From Oncomelania hupensis (taxonomy: Eukaryota; Mollusca; Gastropoda; Littorinimorpha; Pomatiopsidae), in NCBI GenBank assembly GCA_036898135.1, contig CM072513.1:82080799-82144798 (forward strand): a DNA stretch of 64,000 bases, in the 5' to 3' direction. The notes beneath the pieces are model-generated. The model saw only the letters and a list, made by a program, of their open reading frames with translations. It was not told the DNA's origin and ran no database searches. Positions within the stretch are counted from its first letter, which is position 1, and each line of letters starts with the position of its first letter. This document shows positions 32,901 to 64,000 of this stretch, one piece after another. The translations under genes were made by a program, and so were the position numbers.

Positions 32901-33243
32901 CCAACGGAAGGCGCGGTCCTTGTGTAGCCGGGCGACGACCGATCCGGCATGGAATTAGTGGATAGCCTCATCATGTGTTGTGTCTTGGGCAAAAAAGACC
33001 TGGCAGGGCCCAATCCTCTCCAGGCTGTTGGCCACAGCCGAAATCCACGAATACAGTGTGGCTCGCCTTGGCCCTGAGCACGTGGTCGTTGAACCTGTAG
33101 TAACGTGAGGTTCCTCCGCCCTGGCCGGTGACTTCTGTGTAGAAGACTTTCGCCCAGTGATGCCGTGCTAACATCACCCCTGTTAGTCGCCTCTTACGAC
33201 ACGCCGGGAAACGTTGGGTCTATTCTATTTGCCCGAACCCACA
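29901..33243 (-). mobile_element. Full-length RTE-type LINE
   Basis: The element runs from a 5' end near the ccgaacccacag motif (shared with copy G at 44742) to a (GGATAG)n tail, and is flanked by a 10-bp target duplication, gagacaaacc, at 29891-29900 and 33244-33253. It is 3.34 kb. It holds one uninterrupted ORF (29915-33013). Upstream, a second short frame (33177-32971) with HHWAKVFYTEVTGQGGG and CGQQPGEDWALPG is conserved in copy G and may be an N-terminal extension or short ORF. Confidence 0.93.
29915..33013 (-). CDS. RTE endonuclease-reverse transcriptase, intact
   Basis: A 1032-residue polyprotein acting in target-primed reverse transcription. The apurinic-like endonuclease spans roughly residues 60-310: GTWNVRTL (64-71), the catalytic Glu in ISELRW, GDWNAKVG, QIDYIM and the GSDHDLVMM box. 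A basic linker follows. The RT spans about 500-800 with [43 protein letters not shown] and the catalytic LRFADDIDG (near 766). The C-terminal region has RWYGHVTR and the basic GGRRRGRPKKRWE block. No stop or frameshift is present. The TAG stop is formed by the first unit of the (GGATAG)n tail, so there is essentially no 3' UTR. It resembles RTE/BovB-type proteins often mislabelled craniofacial development protein 2. All motifs that I can check are intact; activity is unproven. Confidence 0.93.
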   Translation of the reverse strand: MGPARSFLPKTQHMMRLSTNSMPDRSSPGYTRTAPSVGHQDGGEKYATDGQISKIRTRNNIVIGTWNVRTLTAEGKLEELAHELDHYRWNVLGISELRWKGLGETTTDKGHKLYFSGRDDRHEHGVGFLVHKNILATVMGCRPVSSRLITIRLRATPFNITIIQAYAPTSDYEDSEVEDFYENIQAVLDQVPKKDIVIVQGDWNAKVGQDAHHNWGDTCGPHCNNETNDRGLRLLEFARYNNLVLANTLGLHKKSRRWTWHSPGGEHHNQIDYIMVKKRFRSSINIGRTRTFPGADIGSDHDLVMMSFRLHLKRVNTAKCTRLKFDLDKLQDPEVAKIFQATIGGKFAPLLILGAGEVDVNTMTNTFNSAVTDAATEILGKHRPKKKPWITPELLDLCDKRRELKKKKNTSQGADVYRKINNDIRKGMRTAKENWIEDQCQEIENNLNKNNSKKAYQTVKRLTSVKQPKVSTIQSKSGICLTEEQEVLDRWTEYCSDLYNHTPNGDPSVLACPESREEEEILPILREEVEAAVQSLKKGKSAGVDNIPAELLQAGGEAMTDALTIICNKIWQSGEWPTPWTQSLVITLPKKGNLQECENYRTISLISHPSKVLLKIILNRLKPQAEQIIAEEQAGFMAGRSTTEQIFNLRIICEKYLQHQQHLYHVFIDFKKAFDRVWHAALWATMKVYNISPKIIEVIKSLYDKATSAVLHNSVIGNWFRTTIGVRQGCLLSPTLFNIFLERIMSDALADHEGTVSIGGRAISNLRFADDIDGLAGEEQELEQLVQRLDTTSRAYGMEISAEKTKMMTNNTTGINTDIKVQGQSLNTVHSFKYLGAIVSDNGSRQEVLSRIAQTTAALTRLKPIWKDRTISLHSKVRLLRSLVISIFLYACEAWTLTADLQRRIQSMEMRCYRRLLCISHTQHITNVEVRQTITQAIGQHDDMLTVVKKRKLRWYGHVTRSSGLAKTILQGTVQGGRRRGRPKKRWEDNIREWTGLTLSEAMRAAEDRERWSMLVKRSSVVPLRPSGYGTG

Positions 33244-33274
33244 GAGACAAACCCCAAATAAAAAAAAAAATTAA

Positions 33275-33934
33275 CCCTTTACTGGGCACACGTTTGTCTA
33301 TTTTTGTGTGTGCTTCTAAACAGGCAAGAAGTCTTATAATTTTAGAGATAATTTCGGAGTACGTTAGTAAAACCATCACATTCTAGGTATTAGTGCACAG
33401 ATTTAAATTAAATAAAATGCAAAATGAACAGAAATACATTCTCTTTTGATTATTCACCTTTTTATTGTTCTCTTGTCATGTCTTGTTTTTTTATTACTCT
33501 ATGTGTTTACAAAAAAAAGTTTATAAAAGTCCAAACAAGCCTCCTCCCCTTCTTCACTTCCCTGCCCATCTGAAAGATCTGACGCATACATGCTACTGAC
33601 ACTAATGTCAGTACCGATCTCTTCCTCCGACTCAAAGTCCATTTCTCTCACTTCAATGTCAAATAAATGGAAGCCTGTAAACTCTCCTTCATCAGTCGAA
33701 GAATCCAAACCATCCATTCTAGACACTTGCACACACAAAATTGAAAAAACGAACGCATCAAAGAGAAAACTTGTGGAAATTGCAGTTGATCGTTTTCACA
33801 ACAGAATAATACGGAAGTCAATTACCGGAAGTCTCGCAATCTTTCAAACAACGCAAGAATATAACAGTGGTTGATACGGACGCTTTTGGGCGTTTTGCCT
33901 GTTTAGACCTTTGGTCGCTACGCCCGGTAAAGGG
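33275..33934 (-). mobile_element. piggyBac-like non-autonomous element
   Basis: Bounded by TTAA at 33271-33274 and 33935-33938. Terminal inverted repeats read CCCTTTACTGGGC and CCCTTTACCGGGC (one difference). The TTAA target and CCC start fit piggyBac. It lies in a poly-A stretch inside hAT-A. A minus-strand frame (33738-33499) gives an acidic peptide with DEGEFTGF and EVREMDFESEEE, like the acidic N-terminus of piggyBac transposases. The catalytic part is absent, so this is an internally deleted copy. Confidence 0.88.
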
Positions 33935-34177
33935 TTAAAAAAAAAAAAGTCGGATTTTTTTTTCCCCCGCAGCAATTTTATGTTTGCCGTAGCATCGTAG
34001 CAGAGCTTTATTTTTCGTAGCTGCTACGGCAAAATCGTAGCAGTAGGCAGGTCTGGTAGGGACAACAAACATTCAGTTCTCATCCTCAGCAAGAAATCTC
34101 GGCTACATTCTCTCCGATGACCTGTCCCTCAACAACCACATCTCCAACGTCTGTCGCTCTGCATACACGGCCATACG

Positions 34178-35536
34178 CAGACCTGCTTACCCGTCCGTAT
34201 TTCGCCGTATTGTCCCGATATTTTGACCTCGAGTACGCTGTTACGATCTCTTTTTTAAAAATACAAAAATCGACCAAAAATTTTTATTTTTTTATTTTTT
34301 TTACAAATTTTGGTAAAAAGTACACTTAACCGGAAGCGGAAGCTAAACAAATTGCGCCAGAAAACTATAACTCATTGGATAGCATTGTGTTTTTCAAGTG
34401 TATACTCTGCAAATATTTAATTGTCATGGATAAAAGAATTCATAAAACAACAGATGATGATTCAGATGTTGAGGTGGCGAGTTCATCCAAGCGTGTTTGT
34501 GTGAAACGAAAACAGACATTTCTGGTTTCTTATTAAAAAAATTGGCCTTGTTTGGTAGCTGATGAAGACCTGCTGGTTGGTGATCAGGCAAGGAAAATGC
34601 TTGACAGTCCCAAAGACTACAACCTAAAATCTGAACGTATTGCAAAGTTCTATGCTTTAGTGCGTGCATACTTTGAGGAAACTTGCAGCTATCTTCTCCT
34701 GAAACAGCCCCTCACTGACCCTTTGCTCCAGCACTGCAGAATCATATGTCCTTCAGTTCAGTTGACTGCATCTTCCCAAGATCTACGTTTTTTTGTGAAG
34801 CGATTCCCTGCACTCTTTCCACCAAATACAACATCTGAACAAATCAGGAGTAATTCTCCGAGTATCAGTCAACTGATGTCAAGGGATTGGTGGGCCCAGC
34901 TATGCAGGTGGACGAATTTTGGGTGCAGGTCAGCAGAAACACCCTTAGCTTTTGCAACTGTGCCAGTTCATGCTGGGACTCTGCACCATCCCACACAACA
35001 GTGCTGCTTGTGAGAGGGTGTTTAGTTGCGTACGTAAAACGTCCACTGACAGTAGGTCCAGTATGGGCAAAGATGCTGTTGACTCACTGATGGTAGGTAT
35101 GTTCAGACCTGAAAGCTCTTTCACAAAAAAAGAACTGCAGCAACTGAAAAGTGCATACATGCATGTTGTTTTTTTTAAATACAAGTAGATCATTATCACA
35201 TATTATGTTGATGTGGAGGCCTAAAACTTTTGCATTGTTTTTCAATTAAGCACCCTAATTTTTAAACAATAAATTTATTGAACAGTGTACCGTTTCTTGA
35301 TTTATTTTACGTGTGTAATAATATATGAAAATTTAGCTAAAAGCAAATTAAGGTGAATAATGACAATAAGTTTACACAGTTCTATATTTTTATTTATTTA
35401 TTATCATTATTTTGGTTCACAAAAAATAACGACAGTTTATATAAATACCGAAAGTCAAAATCTGGTCATGATTTCCAAAATCTGGTTTTGAAGTGCCTGG
35501 AGTACTGACAAAAAAATTTTGAGGTAAGCAGGTCTG
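34178..35536 (+). mobile_element. hAT element, family hAT-B, internally deleted
   Basis: Perfect inverted repeats CAGACCTGCTTACC at both ends and a 6-bp target duplication, catacg, at 34172-34177 and 35537-35542. It is 1359 bp. It encodes an N-terminal piece (from 34426, Ser/Asp-rich, ending in a stop) and, further on, the C-terminal dimerisation region IPHNSAACERVFSCVRKTST in a shifted frame. The DDE core is missing. Its TIR differs from hAT-A by one base within 14. Confidence 0.92.
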
Positions 35537-36459
35537 CATACGCCAAATCAGCTCCTTTCGCCACATCTTACAGTCCCTGCCACCAAAACCCTAGTCTGCG
35601 CTCTCGTCCTTTCTCGTTCTGACTATTGCAACTCTCTCCTTGCTGGCTCCCCAAAACACATCATTGACAAATTACAAAAGGTTCAGAACTCAGCAGCTAG
35701 ACTAGTATTCCGAGCTAAGAAACGCAATCACATCACACCTCTACTACATTCCCTTCACTGGCTTCCTGTGCAAGCACGCATAGAGTACAAACTCTCTGTT
35801 CTCTGTCACAACTTATTCACAGATTCTTGTCCTTCCTACCTTGCTGATCTACTGTCTGTCTACTCCCCTTCACGCACTTTAAGATCTTCTGCTGACACTC
35901 GCACACTCGAGGTTCCCGTCACCCGCACTAAGACATACGGCCAATGTGCATTCGCTTACTCCGCACCTAAGCAGTGAATTCCCTTCCCTCCCATATCCCG
36001 CAACATACAATCAACACAAGCATTCAAAAAGGCCCTCAAAACCCACCTTTTCAAACTGCATTATTCAGATTGATTTGTATCCCGCTGCCATTCCCTCATC
36101 TTTTGTCTATGTCTGATCATTAAGTGTATACACGGCTGTAAATATTTATACTGTTTTTCTTCCTGGGCCTAACCGGGCATATAAATAGCTGTAAATAGGT
36201 TTTTGCTATTCTATTTCTGTCTTTTTTGTCACTTGTGCACATAGTTGTAAATAGTCTATTTCAGTCTTTTTTTTTTGTAATTTATGTACATAGTTGTAAA
36301 TAGTCTGTACCTTTACTGTTCCGTCTTTGGTGTATGGTAGCAAAAGTGATGTTTTATCGATTGCATGTATTTATATGTAATGACTATGTAAAGCGTGGTG
36401 AGTCTGGTCATAGGCTGGACTACCCGCTATATAAAAATCCGTTATTATTATTATTATTA

Positions 36460-37876
36460 GTGATGCAATGAGTGAATTAAATAGCTCTGATGTCAGTCAT
36501 TTCAGTTTTCATTTTATAAGACTAATTGTTGTGATTTACATTTTATTGGTTGCCAATTCACCAAATTTAGCTCGTCTGCCATTTTTCTCTCCTTTGTGTA
36601 GCGTTTGTGGAGGTTTGTATGTTCCCTGTGTGGTCTGGCTTGGCTGTTACTTTAATCTTACATTGTGTTGTTGTCACAGTGCTACTTATTTTGAAATTGT
36701 AACATGGTGTCGTTCATCAAGATGATGGCGCTCCACTGTTGTGGACTGTCAAATCTTTAAGGTCAAATAAACAGCTACAAATAAAACACGCATTGTTGTT
36801 TTCCTTATCATTTTATAATATCATGGACAGAAGTTTATAATGTTTAAAAAGCATTAGTGATGTAACACTAAAATCATAATGTACAGCTGAGATGTAATAA
36901 TGCATTTATTGATACTGACTTTTTAGGATTATTGAGCAGCAAAGTCACACAAAGATACACTGTTTTGTCTGCTGAATGTATTCATCCAAAGGCAGGCAGT
37001 CGTACACACTCTCTTTCTGCCTCTTTCTATTATCTATCTATCTATCTCTCTCTCACACACACACTTATATTATCTTTTCTGTCACAAAACTGTTTTTAAC
37101 GGTTTAAAACGTTCAGTCTGTTCCTGGTATTAAAGATCAATTGTACAATCACAAGAAAAGCTTGATAAATTGTCCAGAAATATTGTACCAAAAAAACTTC
37201 CAGCCTTGCACATAAATGCCACCAATAACTCTTGTAATTATATTTCCTATGTGCCATCAGTGATATATTCACCATGCACTGTTGTAATTATATCTCCTAT
37301 GTGCCATCAGTGATATATTCACCATGCACCGCATAATTTCACGCCACTTAACACCAAAATTAATAATATGTATGAAGAATTATTTTCAGAACATTGCTGC
37401 CCAGATGAGAGGTATACAACAATACTGTACAAAGAGCACAATGCTGACACTTTGATAGCCACATTTATCACATGCACATTCCAATGTCATAATGTTGACT
37501 CTTTCACACTCACATTTACAACATGCACATTCCAATGTCAACACCCACAAAACTTGACCATCAAATATGACTGTGAGGCATCCCAGGGTGGAGATGGACA
37601 GGTGGGGGAGTGGAGACAGGAATGCCTGAGTGACCAATAAACTAATTGACAGTAACAACTACCCTGTCTCCCGTTGTCACTGTATCTAGCACAGCTCAAG
37701 GAAGGTCATCTAAAACTATGCTCAATTTCACATAATGTCATTATTATTCAGTTTTTAAGTTTAAGCAGTTTTTTAAGCATCTCCACTGTCCAATGTGTTT
37801 TATCAAACATTCACTTGGTACACACTAGCTTCAGCAGACTGCAGTAGAAACGGGTGCTGGATGATGACTGATCTGC
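36460..37876. other. Region between LINE and RNF8 end
   Basis: No gene recognised. A ~60-bp direct duplication around ttgtaattatatttcctatg and gccatcagtgatatattcac spans about 37229-37327. Short direct repeats around catgcacattccaatgtca occur near 37474 and 37523. The part next to 37877 should be the RNF8 3' UTR; no clear minus-strand polyadenylation signal was identified near the stop. Confidence 0.5.
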
Positions 37877-61599
<23,723 letters not shown>

Positions 61600-62017
61600 C
61601 TGAAATAAATAAATGTAAATCCTATAATGATTAATGAATTATTTAACTTTTATTAACTAGGGTTCTGGAGGTTCTTGACCCAGACCTGCCTACCCTAGTT
61701 TTTAAAAAAAGAGTAGCAGCCAGAACGTAAAACCATAGTTTTAGTGTAAAAACCATAGCACGGTAACTTTTCATCAATCGACAAAATTTAAAACATAGTA
61801 TAACTTATAGTATTATAAGTCTGATTTGTGCCAGAATAAAAATGTGTTAATACTTTGTTTTCTCAATCTGTAATTTGTTTAATAATAAATTAAGTGTCAT
61901 CATTTATCTTAGTATTCTTTTTAAAATATCCACTATCTGATAATGCAATATGCTAAAGTTTTCAAAAAGTACACTACATGCATTAAAGATTAAATCTGTA
62001 CTAAAAACAAATTAGAT

Positions 62018-62583
62018 TGTTGATTGATTGATTGTTGCTTTAGGTCCAGCGGACTCTTCCGAGCCAAATCAGGACCGGACAACCCCCGATCCGCATAAAA
62101 GATCTGCCGAAACAACCCTAGTGGGAAAATTGAACGCCCTCCACCGGCCAGTCACTTTACAATAAAGACATCCCACGCATGGGACGGCTGAGACTTTACC
62201 CCAACTACTCGAACCCCCGGTTACAAAAACAAAATAGAATACAAACATCATTATAAATTATTAACTAAACATATACATATAAAATGCCTATATTGCTAAC
62301 TAATACAATCATAGGAAGCCCTAGTGACCACCCGGCAGAAAGCGTCCAACACTCCCAAGCTGATCCAACAGACCTCATACACAAACAAGGAGTCTTGTCC
62401 AGGAAGAGTTTTCAAGAAAAAAGGTAGGTCATTGATCTAGCGAAGAAGAAGATAGTATAGCAGAGTGATAGGACAGAGCAGGAATGGGAAAGAGTAAATG
62501 AGGAAGACAGCGACAGTGGGAATTTAAAGCACTAAATTTCCATAAAGTGGGGATACTATTTATACTGAAAACCCCCGGCACCC
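62018..62583 (-). mobile_element. Repeat family T copy
   Basis: Nearly the same length and very similar to 28832-29409, with TATAAATAG near the 5' end and an ATCA-repeat tail on the minus strand. It sits inside another hAT-A element, as the 28.8 kb copy does, though at a different place. Confidence 0.85.
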
Positions 62584-62848
62584 ATGAATGTTATGAACCA
62601 ATCTTCATCATCCCTTTAGTGATCATTTGTTAACTGGTGGCATATGCAGATTTAACAGCAAGTTTACAAGTACTCAGCCTTGAGAAATGCCTTGATTTTA
62701 TTATGCAATATGTTTAAGTGTTCAAAACGTAGCCTACATGTACCACGAACTGAATTAAAAGGATTTAAATATACTAACTATTAAAATATATGCAGTGTAC
62801 AACTTGTACAAGTATTATTCAGTATGCTTTTATTGTTCATTTCAAAGC

Positions 62849-63085
62849 TTAACCGAAAATTTTATCACATATCCTACAGTAGGCATGATGAACATTTTTT
62901 TTTTTGAATGTAGCAACATTTTTTTTTTTTGAATGTAGCAAAGTGGGCCAACGTGTTGTGTAATCTGAAATAAATCTCTGTTGCGCTGGTCGTGCACATT
63001 TTGAAGCTTTCACAGAATTTTCTTCATCGTCACTTCGCGAACTGTCTGGTCCTAAGTCTAGGTTTGGCCAAACTAACTTTGCCAA
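62849..63085 (-). pseudogene. hAT transposase N-terminal fragment
   Basis: A 78-codon frame with a Ser/Asp-rich start, RFISDYTTRWPTLLHSKK and YCRICDKIFG (zinc-finger ligands). Two copies of a tttttttgaatgtagcaa motif near 62885-62941 insert a small repeat into the frame. No transposase core is seen. Confidence 0.6.
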
Positions 63086-63650
63086 CTACACTTTGCTTGA
63101 AGACAAGAAAACAAGTTGAAAGAAATAAACCATACTAGATTAAAAGATTCTCTATATATTGTATACATGCATTTGGCTAAAACCTTTTTTTTTTTAAAGC
63201 TCACTCAGGAGTTACAAGCTTTACAACACTAACTAGATTATCTAGAGTGATGGGTAGTGGTACTAGAACTAGATCCTATAATAATAATAATAATAATAAA
63301 GTAGGCTTGTATATTATGTGACGGTGGGTTCTATTGTTGCTGGGCTCTGCACAATGGAATGCTATTACCCACTCGTCATTCGTATGGAGGGATCGGCTAG
63401 TTAGATCGCACTATGACTAATCTTAATACATTTATATGTTTGGCTCGGTCTGTGTGAGGATGGGGCTACAGAGATAGGGAGAAACGTGTAAAAGATTCAC
63501 TAACAGTCGCACGGCTATGAAACATAGGTAGTCCAGCCACTTGTTAACAGTAAATATCACAAATTTATTTCCTATACTCTATATCTAATTCCAATCTCTA
63601 CATTAACTTAAATGTCCAAAACGTAATATTTCTTGGATTAAGTTAACAGT

Positions 63651-63771
<121 letters not shown>

Positions 63772-64000
63772 ACACAGTGGAGTCCACCTATAACGAACCT
63801 TGGAATAACGAACACCCGCGATTAGCGTACTACTATCCATTTCCCGACCCACTCCCTTCTTTGTCTTACTATTTAATCCCTTCCTATAACGAACAAATCC
63901 AGCTAGGCAAATAACGAATCTCCGCTTGTAATGAACCCTCTGTGTATTCCCTTGGCCTACTTTGCCTCAATTGGCTCATCGCCAGAAGCATGCCAGTTCG

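Larger units (their letters stand above)
28731..34055 (-). mobile_element. hAT element (family hAT-A) with three nested insertions
   Basis: Terminal inverted repeats CAGACCTGCCTAC (13 bp) at both ends, with a 6-bp target duplication, gtaggg, at 28725-28730 and 34056-34061. The flanks rejoin a continuous LINE reading frame, which confirms the borders. Inside lie a family T retroposon (28832-29409), the transposase C-terminus on the minus strand (29560-29771), a full RTE (29901-33243) and a piggyBac-like element (33275-33934). The element's own sequence is only about 0.7 kb, so it is a deletion derivative. A related copy starts at 61681. Confidence 0.9.
27690..36459 (+). mobile_element. L2-like LINE split by two hAT elements
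   Basis: Three collinear pieces make one 5'-truncated LINE: 27690-28730, 34056-34177 and 35537-36459. Piece 1 has the N-terminal RT region, NYRPVSNLSFLSKVIEK, HSTETALLKVTNDLLLA, LLDLSAAFDTVDH, GVPQGSVLGP and the FADDTQLY box, with a frameshift at a C12 run near 28546. Piece 2 continues at the LGYILSDDLSLNNH region and piece 3 at the RIEYKLSVLCHNL region to the tail of RT. The 3' end is a (TTA)n tail at about 36443-36459 behind an ACCCGCTATATAAAAAT end, as in L2/CR1-type LINEs. The 5' limit is an estimate. Confidence 0.85.

Noticed and set aside
29915..33013. A host craniofacial development protein 2 gene
   Set aside because: Proteins of this type are often labelled so in databases, but the endonuclease plus RT content, tail and target duplication show an RTE retrotransposon.
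33499..33738. A host gene for the acidic 79-codon frame
   Set aside because: It lies fully inside TTAA-bounded inverted repeats and resembles a piggyBac transposase N-terminus.

Overview
This is eukaryotic, almost certainly invertebrate animal DNA. It is intron-rich and AT-rich, carries long GT, AT and CT microsatellites and several minisatellites, and is crowded with metazoan transposons (RTE-type and L2/CR1-type LINEs, tRNA-derived SINEs, a Ty3/gypsy LTR element, hAT and piggyBac-like DNA elements). The host proteins look bilaterian. A marine mollusc, perhaps a gastropod, is my best guess from the repeat mix. That guess is inference only.

Three host genes are well supported. (1) OPA3-like mitochondrial protein, plus strand, three coding exons (7941-8079, 8575-8816, 15561-15785) whose splice phases close into a 201-residue protein. 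(2) A DUF2236/mpaB-type ER-bound oxygenase-like protein, plus strand, one coding exon (22577-23677) behind a splice acceptor. (3) An RNF8-like E3 ubiquitin ligase, minus strand, nine exons from 61599 down to 37877. It has FHA, coiled-coil, RING, RG-rich/acidic and C-terminal CCHC zinc-knuckle parts. Its first exon is not in view, and the last exon has only 38 coding bases. A fourth small gene inside the largest RNF8 intron (46736-49423, plus strand) is only a candidate.

Layout: 1-7.2 kb holds broken RTE copies, one carrying a decayed gypsy element whose integrase lies upstream of its reverse transcriptase. 7.9-16.3 kb is OPA3, with a 6.7 kb intron filled by LINEs and SINEs. 17.5-22.3 kb is repeats, including a 1.2 kb element bounded by TTAA. 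22.5-23.7 kb is the oxygenase-like gene, followed by SINEs and a 53-bp tandem array. 26-36.5 kb is a stack of nested transposons: an L2-like LINE is split by two hAT elements, and the larger hAT holds a short retroposon, a full-length RTE with an uninterrupted 1032-codon ORF, and a piggyBac-like element. 37.9-61.6 kb is RNF8, whose introns hold a 4.1 kb RTE copy with a hAT MITE, a second nested stack (inverted-repeat element, hAT, LINE) and a 46-bp minisatellite. 61.7-64 kb starts another hAT of the family seen at 28.7 kb.

Many transposon boundaries can be fixed exactly because target-site duplications and terminal inverted repeats are readable. These are listed so that the order of insertion can be reconstructed.
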